Both the position numbers and the translations under genes were made by a program. The notes below the pieces were generated by a model. The model was given only the letters and a program-made list of their open reading frames with translations, was not told where the DNA came from and made no database searches. From the NCBI GenBank assembly GCA_002943765.1, contig PQWQ01000001.1:4189501-4253500 (forward strand): a stretch of 64,000 nucleotides of DNA. Reading direction: 5' to 3'. Positions 10,293 through 22,094 of this stretch are shown piece by piece. Origin of the DNA: Psoroptes ovis. Taxonomy: Eukaryota > Arthropoda > Arachnida > Sarcoptiformes > Psoroptidae. Position 1 is the first letter of the stretch, and every line of letters begins with the position of its first letter.

Positions 10293-13200
10293 ATGGATTC
10301 ATCAATAACACCGGCAACAGCAACATCAGCAGCTGCAGCAGCAGCTACAACAATTAAAACAATACAAAATACGAATGTAAATCTGAATATTGATTTAAAT
10401 AATAATGATATAGCCACAGCAACTACATTACAATTAATGTTGGCAAAAAATTATGAATTATATGAAAAACAACATCAACAACAACAGCATCATAATCATT
10501 CTTCATTGCTTGATCTTTCAACTTCGACGATCTCATCTGCACCGAATGTTCTTGTACATCCACCTCTTAAGCCAGTAAACAGAATAATATCATCTGACAC
10601 TTCATCTGTACAGCATCATCATCATCATCATCATCACCGACATTCTCAAAATCATCATACGAATAATTTCAATTCATCATTATCAACAACAATACCTGTG
10701 TCATCATCATTTGTTGAACATAATGCTCATTCAAATAATTTATCTGGTTCAATCAACTCAAATCAAAGCAACAGTGGTATTATTATTCAACAATCAACGA
10801 TGAAATCTCCATCAAAATCAACGACAACAATTACATTGCCAGATATTTATAATTTAACAGCTAATGGTAATTTTAATTTTCGATTCTCGAATTCAATTAA
10901 TATCTGTTTCGACTATTTATTGAATAGATTTCACAATCGATCTAGGATCTCATCAGAATGGATCTCATTTGAAAACCAATGATAATCAGCAGCAGCAACT
11001 AGTACAATTATTGAAACCATTTTATAATACTATGCAATTGCACCAACAAATAGAAAGGCATAATCTTCATCAGCAGCAACGAGAGCCTTCTTCATTCATG
11101 ACCAGTGATAATAATGTTTATTTAATTGATTCTGATCGTAAATTAATTCATCAAGATACAACAAATCATCATAGCCGTCAACGTTAGTTGATTTTAACAT
11201 TCAAAATTCTTCAATTCATTCTCTGATTGATTTTTTTATTTGAAACAGAATCATCATTTATAACTCAATCTAATGAATATGTACAAACATTATTGCAACA
11301 AAATGCAGAAATATCGGCCAATAATCATCAATCGACAAACACATATCGAAATGATTTTAATATTAATGGTAATCGATCTTCATCATCATCAACATCTATG
11401 AATTTAGATCCAATCAATACTAATAATGATAATAAATTTGAAAGTGGTTTTCAATCCAATTTAGCCTCAATCATTGAAACTAACAGTATTAATAATAGCA
11501 ATAAAAATGAAGAAAAAAATGAATCGACTGATCCACCACCACCACAGCCACCAAAAACAACACGTGGTCGAAAAAAATCTCGTAAAGGGCCATTTATTTG
11601 CCAAGAATGTCATAAAGAATTTTGCAATCAAAGTACATTGACAAAACATATGATAACACATAGTGATGAACGTAAATTTGTCTGTCCAGAATGCAGTAAA
11701 GCATTTAAACGCCATGATCATTTAAATGGACATATGTTAACACATCGTGAACATAAACCATATGCATGTGATATTGAAGGTTGCGATAAATCTTATTGTG
11801 ATGCCAGATCTTTGCGAAGACACAAAGAAAAACACAAGGAAAACGCCCTAGCTGCTCTACAATTTGCTGAATGTAAATATATTTTTATTTTAATTCATTC
11901 AATTAAATAATATTTCATTTATCAATTTCAAATAAGCTTCGGTGACAACTTCAATTAGTTCTGAACAATTATCGATAAATGCATCGAAACAATTACAATT
12001 TTTTGCGTCACAACAGAAGAAATCAGAGAATCTACAGCAACAAAATGAAATAGTTAACGTTAAAACTAATCTGCCTGCAGAAACAAGTGGGACACAATCC
12101 AATCTATCAAATGAAAATGCATTGTTACATCAATTGTTGACTACAACCAATACAACTCAACCAGATAAAATGAGTGATCAGCAATCAGTAGCTCATCATC
12201 GACGAAGATCAATTATACAAACAAATATGAATAATAATTTGACTGCAGTCAAAATAAATGATAATTACATGAATGTTTGTGAGAATTCAACTGTTAATAG
12301 TTTAGAAAAAACAATAGAATCATTGATAGTCGATCATGGATCTATGAGATCAAACGTGTCAGCATCAACTAATCATCTTCAGATGAACAATCAAGCATAT
12401 CAAGAAACTAATATGAAGAATTATGAAATGGACAATACTAAAAATTTTGTTCAAATTTATGGCCAAAATCTTTCAAATCAACAATCTCAGGTCTATCACA
12501 ACCATTATTTACATCAGCAAACAAATAAGCAATTAGATGATTTATTTGATGTTAACAAAACAATGACATCAGCAAATCATGATGATTTGATTGAATTTCG
12601 CAATTCCATATTCCAGCATACATCACAACAGCAGCAAAATCAATCAAATGCTCAATTTTTGAGTCATCAAATGATAAACAACAATGGTCAATTGTATCAG
12701 AATGGTGATAATCACAGTAATCATCAACATCAGCAGTCACCAAATATTATTGTCGATAATCATTCAAATTATTCAATAATACGAACTGATAGCAACAGTG
12801 TTCAGGCTCAATCCCAACCACAGCAGCAGCAAACCAAAGGTTTGAATGAAGTAATGTTTTCGCCAATAACACCAGTGACACCATTGAAAAATGATTCTCA
12901 ATTTACTTTTGAATTTGCAGCAAATAATTCACAGCAACCTCCACAAGTTTCTGATAAAAATAATGTTACTGTCGTTACAATCACTAACAATGATCAACAT
13001 CAACAACAGCAAAATAATGAATTAAATTATGCAGAATCAACTGAGCTCAAGTCGACTATTCACGACTATAATCAAGACGAAAATTTTGCAACGGCAACCA
13101 CGACAGAGTCTACAGTCAATTTGCCTATCAATACACAACAAGAACAGCAAATTTCATTCAATAATTTTGATTTACCATCCACAAAATTAACAAGTGATTT

Positions 13201-15861
13201 ATTCAATCGTAGATTACAACGTAATAATCAATGCATGAATGATTCTTCAAGAACAAAAGAATTGCTTAGTATAAAACAAATTGCAGCTAGTTTAGAATCA
13301 TTTAGTCAGAATTATGAGCGTAATCAGCGATTGAATCAGCAACAAAATCAAATGACAAATCAACAACAATTGTGTCACTCATATTCAGTACCAACGACTC
13401 CATTTCAGCTTAATCCACATAATCAAACATTCGATTCATCAAATGCACCGAATTCGAATCATCAACATAATGAATCATATGATCTGCAATCGTTACATAA
13501 TCAACAGCAGCAATTGTTACCTAATCATCATCAGCATCATTCACTGCCTACAACACCGATTGATCATCATCACAACCACCTCAATCATCTCCACCATAAT
13601 CATCATCATCATCACCACCATCAACAGCATTTTACCTTCAACACTGATTCAATTTATAATCAGACTAATCAGCAACAACAAATATCTTCAATGCCAAATA
13701 CACCATTAGAAAATGATGATAATCAGCAGCAATTTAGTTTCATTTTCACTCAAGAAACTTCAACGACTAATGTTGCTGAAAACACAGCTGCTGTACCTGC
13801 ACCGACAGTGGCAACTAATAGCTCAATTACCGGTGATTCTAATACTAATGATTTAATTATGGGAGAAATTGTCACAAATTGTCTTGAAGATAATGGAAAT
13901 GGAGATCCTGGTGCGACTGATGCGACAATTGCAGCGACATTTACTGATTTCACACAAAATATCGAACAAGTTTTCGATAATTTAAATCAGGAAAATGAAT
14001 CAAAAAATGCAGCGAATTGTGAAAGTTCAATGCAATTCAGTCAGCCATCAACTGTTGATGCATCGACGACTACGAATAGTGAATATTATTCAACATCGAT
14101 TGAGCCTTTTGCATATGATTCTAATGCAAACGTCTCTTCTAATAATCAGGAAACAAAATCATTGAATTCGATGCAATTTATTGCACCATCAGCACCTGAA
14201 AAGACATCTAATGTTCAATCCTCAAACTCGAAAAATCAAATCATGGAAGTCGATGTTAATGATAATTATATAATGAAATCAGAATCACAAAAATCACTTC
14301 AATCATCTAGTTCGGAAAAATCGAGTGAAAACAACCCATTATCACATATAAAATCATCCAGCAATTTCATTAAATCATTGAATAAAAAATTATCAGCTAT
14401 CAGTAATGATCAATCGAATAATGATAATGCTGTCAAGAAAATTGTACCACCATCTTCAGTGATGAAGAAAAAAAAGCCGCGTCCTGAACCACTGTACATT
14501 CCACCACATGTAAATACATCGTTCGTTTATCATTCAAGATTACGATCACCGCGTTTATGGAATGGTGTTGCTTCCGGCGGTGGTGGCGGAATTATGAAGC
14601 CTTCCCCACAATCTTGCCACAAAACAGATAATATCCATCATCTTAATCACCATCTTCATTATAATCACATATCACCGCCACCATATACACCACCGCCAAT
14701 GTTATCACCGGTACGTTCTGGTTCTGGTTTATTTTGGAAAATAAACAACTTCAATTTAAATCAAAACCATATCAATAATAAACTATCTCTCAATTCATAT
14801 TCATCTGCTACAACTAGTAATTTTTTCAATAATAATAAAAAATTGATACAATTCGACAATGCAACATTCAAAGAAAATCAGAACTATGATCAACAATTAA
14901 TAGCAGTGAATGATTTAAAAACCCCGACAACTGCTTATGAACCAGAATATGAATATAATGATATACCAGCAACTGATATTCAACCACATGTAAATATCGG
15001 TCATCAATATCAAGCACGTATTCCAGCATTCAATCCGAATCGATCGAAAGCATTGAATAAATCTGATCATGCTGTATTATTGTGGAGTCCTTCCGTATTA
15101 AGTCAATCAAAAATTGATGATGAACAAATTGAATTATATCTGAAATTATCATGCTCAATGTGTATCAATGGAAATGGTAATAATGTAGAATATGCATTGC
15201 ATTTATTATTCGATTGTAATGGTAACATATATGATGCTATTGAAAAATTAATACAAATCAATCCATCTTTTAATCAATCAAATCCTTTATATGACTATTA
15301 TTATGCAAGTAAGTGAATAGTTGATGTTTTACTATATTTTATTGTATTTTGTTTTAACAATTTCAAGATAACGACGTTTGGAATGAAAATGAAATAAGTT
15401 TATTTCAAAAATCTATATTCAAATATGACAAAGATTTTTATTTAATTGCTAAAGATGTAAGTAATTGAATGAGATTGTTTGCTTTTGAAATTATTTAACG
15501 AATATTTTTCAAATTTTTTTCACTATAGATAAAAACAAAAACTGTCAAAGAATGTGTACAATTTTATTATATTTGGAAAAAAAATTCAATCGATCATTTC
15601 AAACGTTTACGAATCATACGACGTAAACGTGAATCAATGTTTTATGATTTGGAAAAAGCAAACCGATCACAAATGACCACAGATGATGATGATCAACAAA
15701 AACAAATGATAATTGATGATGATCAAATGTTTGACACTGTGAACAGCTCCAATGTAGCCAATGGTGGTAAATCAAGCAAAATGTATCATTGTAAAATTTG
15801 TGGAAAAAAATTTCGTAATCTTAAATCAAGATCAGCACATATGAGAGCACATATTCATTAA
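10293..15861 (+). CDS. ELM2-SANT zinc-finger protein, MIDEAS/TRERF1/ZNF541 family
   Basis: Six exons: 10293..10866, 10928..11182, 11249..11872, 11937..15308, 15368..15456 and 15529..15861, giving 1748 residues. Introns are 59-72 bp and every joint keeps frame. Order of parts: a low-complexity Asn/Gln/His/Ser N-terminus; three tandem C2H2 fingers (~391-475, beginning 'FICQECHKEF'); about 1000 disordered residues with poly-Gln and poly-His; an ELM2 domain (~1496-1610, 'DIQPHVNIGHQYQARIPAF'); a SANT domain split over the last two introns ('NDVWNENEISLFQKSIFKY', 'ECVQFYYIWKK'); and a single C-terminal C2H2 finger. ELM2-SANT pairs bind class I histone deacetylases; in vertebrates this family scaffolds the mitotic deacetylase complex (MiDAC). 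A nuclear corepressor scaffold is the natural inference. Family assignment is firm; the choice of paralog is not. Confidence 0.85.
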
Positions 15862-17306
15862 ATTTTCTTCATATAGTTCAAATGTTATCCTTTTTATTCA
15901 AAGACCAAACGACAAACCAAAGTGATGATGCTCTTAATTTTCATATATAGTAAACAATTATTTTATCGAGTTAACTCCTATTATCTATTGACCAAGAAAA
16001 ATAAAGAAATTCAAAACCTTTGAACCAATGAACCTTTCTCAAAACAAGAAACATGAATGCATAATTCAATGTGAATTTAGTGCCTTTTATTCCAATGAAA
16101 ATCAACATTTCATTAACCAAGAAAACCTTTCAAATTTCAATTTAATCTGTAATCAAAAAAGAAAAATATATAATTTTTAAAATATTTCCTGTTATTTTTT
16201 CTGTATCACTCTCTCTCTTTCTCTTTCTTGTTTCAAACAATAATCAATTGTTCAATTGATTATTGATCATATATTACATGTATTGAATCGATATATATTT
16301 TTTTCTCAACAAACAACAAAAAATGTTATTGATATTATCATTATTATTATTATTATTAACAAATTAATCTATGGATCTCAACGACAAAAAATGAATATTT
16401 TTCCAAACTTTCATTAAATTTTTTCATTTTTTTTTTTTTTGTTTCGGTGCCAATCATATGTTTTATTATTCCGAATTTCATCAATTTCAAATCAATTAAT
16501 ACACACAAACACATTACATTCATTCAACTTCGAAAACAACAGCAACAACAATGACCATGATTTAACTACAATGATTTAGATCCTACCATCAATTACACCT
16601 ATTTTTCTGATCCTCAAAAAAAAAAAAAAAAAATTTCAATTTCAAATTGTTAAATTGATCCTCAATTTTCTCGTTCTTTGTTTATTCAATTTTTTTTCTC
16701 TTTTTGTTGAAATTTGATGCCAGAAAAAAAATTATATATTTATTGACAAAAAAAAAAAAAATAATAAAATTTTATTTTAATATTTAAAAAATTTCAATTA
16801 TATAAATAAAATGATGGCTATATTTCTAAATATCATTGTAAAAAAAATTTTTTTTTCTTCAAAAATTTGCACCAATTTGCAGCTGATTTGAATGTTTGAT
16901 TTCGATCAAATCAAATCAAAAAAAAAAAAAAAAAAAATGACGAACGACAAAATTGAACTTTACATGTGTGTTTGCTCAATGTTAAATGGACGAACAAAAC
17001 GAATGCGATCTCGAATATATCATTTTTTTTTTTTTTTTTTGATTATTGACAAACATTTTGTTTGATCAACATTCGATCAAGCAATATGGATGAAATATTT
17101 GATTCAATTTCACATATATATACAGGAAATGTACGATATCCGTTTTATTGAATTTTTTTTTTTTTTGTTCCTCATCTTTGGCGTTGATGGATGGATTTGG
17201 TGAAAAATGATTGATATGTTCAATGTCTGAAAAAATTATAAATTAAAAAATAAAACTAAAAAATTTTGATTAATTATTTTGAATACAAAAATAGATTCGA
17301 TCGATT
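15862..17306. other. Intergenic region, about 1.4 kb
   Basis: Very AT-rich, with poly(A) and poly(T) runs of 10-18 bases and a perfect 13-bp inverted repeat at 16238-16265. It holds the 3' UTR of the ELM2-SANT gene and the promoter of the SH2B gene. No gene seen. Confidence 0.5.
16238..16265. repeat. Perfect 13-bp inverted repeat with 2-nt spacer
   Basis: Arms 16238..16250 and 16253..16265 are exact reverse complements around TT; each contains CAATTG. It lies about 380 bp after the stop of the ELM2-SANT gene. Confidence 0.75.
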
Positions 17307-18658
17307 ATGTTTACCTATCGTAGTGGACAATATTCATTACGAAAATTTCATAATGATGATTCAATTATGGATGATAATGATAATGTTGAACCATTGAATC
17401 TAATTAATCATGATTATAATAATAATGATGAAATTTCATCATCACAAAATTCGTTGAATTCTGCCAATAATTCAAATCATCATAAACGTGAAATATTAAA
17501 AGAAACGATTGTAAATTATTTCACTATTAATTGTGTTGATGAATTGGATAATGATAATTCTAATCAACAACAACAACAACAACATTGGGAAAAATGTCAT
17601 CTTCTATTAGTACGTAATAATAATGATGATAATAATATTATATTAGAATTTTATCTACTGTCTAATAATCATCATAATAGTCATAATAGTCATCATTTGT
17701 TTAATTGTAAATCTTCATCATCATCATCATCATTATCATCAATATCGATGCATTCAATACCAAAATGTGGTATTATTTGCAATTTATTGGATGAAGTACG
17801 GCCAACTAAACCATTAGAAATGCCTGACCATCCGCATACAGCTGTTCTTAGGGTAATTCTTGAAAATTTTTGTCACATGATAATTCATAATCTGATTTTT
17901 CCTTTCCATTCAAGTTTGCCAATTTTATTGAATATATCATTGAATTCAATGATTCACATGAATTAAATGAATGGGTTCGATTGATTCGTTCGCAAATACC
18001 AAATCTGTTGGATAGAGACATTGATATTGATGTTCCTCAAAACGATGATATTGAATATTTATTCGATATGCTGAACGAATATCCATGGTTCCATCGTGAT
18101 TTGAGCCGCTCAGAATCATCTGATATCGTTATGTCAGGTGGTGAAGAATGGTCGGGTGTTTTTTTGGTCCGGAAAAGTCACACACATTTTGGTGAGTGTG
18201 TATTGACTTTCAATCATCATGGGCAACAAGCAAAACATTTTCGTGTGATCATCAAAGGACCAAAAGGTGGTTGTCAAGTTGAGCGTCTGTGTTTTCGGTC
18301 CATCATTGATTTATTGGAATATTTTCGCAAAAGTCCGCTACATATACGGCATCAAAGTGATAAAAATTTTTTATTGACATCGTTTGTTATATACAATGAT
18401 AAGTAAGTCGGATCAATGGAATGAATCAAATAAATATCTAACCATTTCTATATTGTTTGATCTTTTAGATCCAATAAACAAGAATTGAATAATCGAAATA
18501 GCAGTTTTTTCAATCGGCGCTCATTCATACATCTAATGGACAATGCAAAATTGTTTACATCTTCAACATTTACTAGAGCAAATCATTACGATCGATCACC
18601 ACGAATATCGAATGCATCTGTACGCTTAACACGTAAAGAATTATCACTAACTGAATGA
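17307..18658 (+). CDS. SH2B: SH2B-family adaptor (PH + SH2), Lnk homolog
   Basis: Three exons: 17307..17852, 17915..18402 and 18469..18658, giving 407 residues. A PH domain (~62-220) is interrupted by Asn/His/Ser runs; its end, 'RPTKPLEMPDHP' and 'FANFIEYIIEFNDSHELNEW', is characteristic of SH2B1/2/3. An SH2 domain (~237-345) follows, opening with 'YPWFHRDLSR' and containing the phosphotyrosine-binding Arg in 'FLVRKS'. SH2B/Lnk adaptors bind activated JAK2, insulin and related receptors under the plasma membrane; Drosophila Lnk promotes insulin signalling. The usual N-terminal dimerisation (Phe-zipper) domain is missing from this model, and an AAAATAG acceptor sits 12 bp before the ATG, so an upstream exon may be unseen. 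The C-terminal Cbl-binding Tyr motif of vertebrates is absent. Confidence 0.87.
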
Positions 18659-18712
18659 ATAAGATTATAGACAATTATTAGATAAAATCGAATTTTAAAA
18701 ATTTTTAATAAA

Positions 18713-19582
18713 TCACCTAAGATTGTTATTTGAATTGAATGATGAATCACCATCATCACTTCTACCATTTGTTCGGTAATCGTTTTCTTCGTCTTTCTGC
18801 TGATCTAATGAATGAAAACGACCACCCTCACCACGTGCCCGATTCATCGCATGTCTATGACGTGACTCGTGTAAATATTTTCTTCGTGTTTTTGAGATTT
18901 TTCCTTGCTGTTCTAGCTTTGCACGTGCAATACGCCTTTTCATTATACGATTATATTGTTTAGCATTTACATATAGTGGCTCTTCTTCAATTATTGCATC
19001 ATTTGATGTTATTGCTGCTGCTGTACCGGGCAATGATGATTGCTGTTGCTGGGATGTTGCTGCTGGTGGAAATCGTGACAACATTTGTAAACCAGTACCA
19101 TTCGCATTAGGCACTAATACAAAATAATTATTGGAAGCACTCTGAGAGATTTGATGCGACCCAACACTCGATTGTATCTGTAATAGTCCTTGTGGTGTCT
19201 GCAGCAATTGCGTATTATCGGCCGGACATATAATTGCTGTTTGACCATCTGCTGTTTGCAATATAGAACCTGATGGCTGTTGCTGAGGTGATTGTAAAAT
19301 GAATGGTTGCCCATTAGACATTAATATTTGGGAAAATTGTTGATTATTTTGATGGTTATTCGTTTGTAATTGTATGGATTGTTGTTGTTGTTGACCGGTT
19401 GTAGGTAATGCTTGCACCATTAATGGTTGTCCGGTAGCAATAGCTATTGGTTGTCCATTTGCATTTGTGGATGCTTGTATCAAATGATTAGTTGTTGTTT
19501 GTGTTGCAGCAATTGTTATATGTTGTTCAGTCGTAATAGTTTGTGATGCTGTAAATACTTCATTATGGTGCAAATTATTCAT
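18713..19582 (-). CDS. NFYA: Nuclear transcription factor Y subunit alpha
   Basis: Single coding exon of 289 residues. The C-terminal conserved core (~200-260) is unmistakable: the subunit-association helix from 'EEPLYVNAKQYNRIMKRR' and the DNA-contact segment 'RRKYLHESRHRHAMNRARGEGGRF'. NF-YA joins the histone-like NF-YB/NF-YC pair and gives the trimer its specificity for CCAAT boxes in promoters. The N-terminal half is a Gln/Thr/Ser-rich activation region, as usual in the family. A TTTGATTGCAG acceptor 10 bp before the ATG suggests an intron in the 5' UTR. The stop TGA overlaps a GTGATT sequence that could in principle be a donor, but the gene ends about 55 bp from the convergent SH2B stop, so a further exon is unlikely. 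Confidence 0.95.
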   Translation of the reverse strand: MNNLHHNEVFTASQTITTEQHITIAATQTTTNHLIQASTNANGQPIAIATGQPLMVQALPTTGQQQQQSIQLQTNNHQNNQQFSQILMSNGQPFILQSPQQQPSGSILQTADGQTAIICPADNTQLLQTPQGLLQIQSSVGSHQISQSASNNYFVLVPNANGTGLQMLSRFPPAATSQQQQSSLPGTAAAITSNDAIIEEEPLYVNAKQYNRIMKRRIARAKLEQQGKISKTRRKYLHESRHRHAMNRARGEGGRFHSLDQQKDEENDYRTNGRSDDGDSSFNSNNNLR

Positions 19583-19910
19583 TTTAGAATAACTGCAATC
19601 AAATAATCAAAACGATAACAAATTGCAACCGTAAATAAGTTCAAAACAACAAACAAATCGATAAAAATCTTCAAAAATCGCGCGTTCAATTTTTATTTGC
19701 TGAAATTTTATTTATTCGTATTTTATTGGTTGATTATGTTTTATGGTTTTACTGTATTTTCAATACATTCATTGAGAAAATATAAACACTCAAATGATCC
19801 AATCGAATTCGAGCAAATTCATTTCTGCTTTTAAGGTTTGGCAAAAAAAAAAAAAATGAAGAGAAATTCAAAAAAGACGTCTCGAAATTTTTGGGCTGAT
19901 TTTAAACATT
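19583..19910. promoter_or_regulatory. NFYA upstream region / COMMD4 3' end
   Basis: About 330 bp between two head-to-tail minus-strand genes. It should contain the NFYA promoter with its non-coding first exon and the COMMD4 3' UTR. No specific site recognised. Confidence 0.4.
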
Positions 19911-20757
19911 TCAAATATCAAATTCATTTTCATTCAACATTTTTTCCACTTGTTTTAAATCTTTGATCAAACAAGTCAATTTTTCTGGCGTTATATGAAA
20001 TTTTGTCGTTTCAATTTGGCCAATGTTTGATGATGTTTTTAGCGAAAATAACAGTGTAGGATATTTGATATTCATTGTTTCGTTTTTTAATTCAGGAACA
20101 ATTTCATATGAACAATCTAGCAATGAATTCCCTATTAATTTGAATGAATTTTTTATGAATAAAATTGAAGATTTAATTGCCATTAACTTACATTTCAAAC
20201 TTTTATCATGAATTTTATCTTTTAATTCAATGAAATTGTCCGAATATAATTTAGCTATACCTATTGAATGTTCTATAATTGATTTTTTAGATTTTTTAAA
20301 TTTTATTCAAGAAAAAAAAACAAAAATCACCTTTAGGCAAGCCAAGTTGTTGAAGCTCATTTGACAATATTTCACTATCAGTTTCATATCTTATCGATGA
20401 TAAAATAATAAAATTTAATGCAGCTAAAATGGCTTTTGTTTCTTCTTCATTAAGTTTTGCATCGGCAGTTAATTTGAATACATTTTGAAGCTGATCAACA
20501 ATTGAAGAGAAATTTTTAATCTAAAAAAATTGATCTAAGATAAAAGCTTACATTCAATTTTTCATGTAAAATATGTTGGATAACTTCTTTGAGAATTAAT
20601 TTCAATTTTATTGATGTTAAACGTGAACAAACATTTATTTGAGATAAAAGCCAATCTTGACAATCATTGTCACCACAAAATTTGAATTTCTTCAAATAAT
20701 AATTTAAAACATATTAAATAATTCGGGAAAATTATCTATATCTGAATTACTTGCCAT
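19911..20757 (-). CDS. COMMD4: COMM domain-containing protein 4
   Basis: Minus-strand exons, 5' to 3': 20757..20755 (ATG only), 20689..20552, 20520..20331, 20272..20192 and 20131..19911; 210 residues against 199 in human. The first joint uses a GC-AG intron (GCAAGT donor): it puts Met directly before 'KFKFCGDNDCQDWLLSQI', matching the family's opening (M-R-F-R-F-C-G-D-x-D-C-x-D-W). Other anchors are 'FKLTADAKLNEEETKA' and 'ELQQLGLPKEH'; the COMM domain fills the last third. The final 60-bp intron (20191..20132, GTAAGT...AATAG) is a multiple of three and stop-free, so a 230-residue retained form is possible. COMMD proteins form the Commander complex with CCDC22/CCDC93 and retriever, which recycles endosomal membrane proteins. 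Confidence 0.85.
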
Positions 20758-21419
20758 TATTAATTCAAAAAATTTATAAAACGGAATGAAAGAATCAAAT
20801 TTCAATCAACAAGAAAGTATATTTTGAATGTAAATAAATTTTTGATTTTCTTTGAAAAAAAATCAACAAATGGCGCTCTCGAGTGGCAGCTTTTGTATTT
20901 GTATTTTAAAAATCAAATGATTCACCTAACATTCAAATCATTAAAACTTTAAAAACAACGAAAAAGAGACTCACATTAGACTTAAGGTTGTTCGGAATGA
21001 ATTTAAAAAATAAATGAAAGGATTAAATTTTCAAAGATTTATTTTGTTTATCATCATTTATCATAGTAATTCATTTGTTGATCCCAATAAAAAGGTGTAC
21101 ATTATTACTTTTGCATGGATCATTTTAAGTTTATGTGATTGATTAGTAAAAAAAAAAATGAATGTATCAATTTATATGTTTATGTTGGCGTTTATGGTGT
21201 GTGTGTGTGTGTATTTAAAAATTTCAATAATGATTAAAACACATGTGTTTCAAATTTTGTGATTATTTTTCATCATCATTATCAATTTTAAAAGGATAAA
21301 CAAAAATGAATAATAATAATATTAATAATAAAAGAAACTCTTAATGTGATGATATTTAATTCTATTTGTAGTTGGTAGAGAAAATAGTTATCGATAATGA
21401 ATGGAGAATATTCATTAAT
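20758..21419. other. Intergenic region, COMMD4 promoter and ARF1 3' UTR
   Basis: About 660 bp. The part near 20870 carries ATGGCGCTC, shared with a site near 56216, some 115 bp upstream of the COMMD4 start. A short (GT)n tract lies near 21198. The rest is AT-rich and probably ARF1 3' UTR. Confidence 0.4.
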
Positions 21420-22094
21420 TTATTTCTGATGTTTTAGTTGATTTGAAAGCCAATCCAATCCTTCATAAAGACCATCACCAGTTGTAGCACATGTTGCCTG
21501 TATGTACCAATTTCTATTACGTAATGAATGTAAACCAAGTTTATCAGTTATTTCGGCAGCACTCATTGCATTAGGCAAATCCTATTAAATAGATTCAATG
21601 AATTAAATTGAGAAACATTAAAATTTCTATGGCAAATTTACTTGTTTGTTTGCAAAAATCAATAAAACAGCATCACGTAATTCATCTTCAGCCAACATAC
21701 GCATCAATTCTTCACGTGCTTCACCAACACGTTCACGATCATTACTGTCGACCACAAATATAAGGCCTTGTGTATTTTGAAAATAATGCCTCCATAATGG
21801 ACGAATTTTGTCTTGTCCTCCAACATCCCATACAGTAAAACTAATGTTTTTATATTCGACTGTTTCTACATTGAATCCTGAAATCGAAGATAAAAACAAG
21901 GAATTTAATAAAAGAATTCAATCTATCACAGTAAAGCATAACATACCAATAGTTGGAATTGTTGTGACTATTTCACCAAGTTTTAATTTATACAAAATTG
22001 TCGTTTTACCAGCAGCATCTAAACCGACCATCAATATACGCATTTCTTTTTTACCAAATAAACCTTTGAATAAATTTGCAAATACGTTTCCCAT
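21420..22094 (-). CDS. ARF1: ADP-ribosylation factor 1 (class I ARF GTPase)
   Basis: Minus-strand exons 22094..21947, 21877..21642 and 21581..21420, with introns of 69 and 60 bp. The product has 181 residues, exactly the usual length. All GTPase elements are intact: Gly2 for myristoylation (MGNVF), P-loop GLDAAGKT, switch II WDVGGQD, the NKQD base-recognition motif made by the second splice, and CATTG. ARF1 recruits COPI, AP-1 and GGA coats and lipid-modifying enzymes to Golgi membranes. The sequence is near-consensus for class I ARFs (Drosophila Arf79F). It is flanked by COMMD4 on the same strand and a 1.8 kb gap upstream. Confidence 0.97.

Noticed and set aside
13443..13709. Ile/His-rich frame inside the ELM2-SANT exon 4
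   Set aside because: Shadow frame of the (CAT)n and (CAA)n repeats in the real exon.
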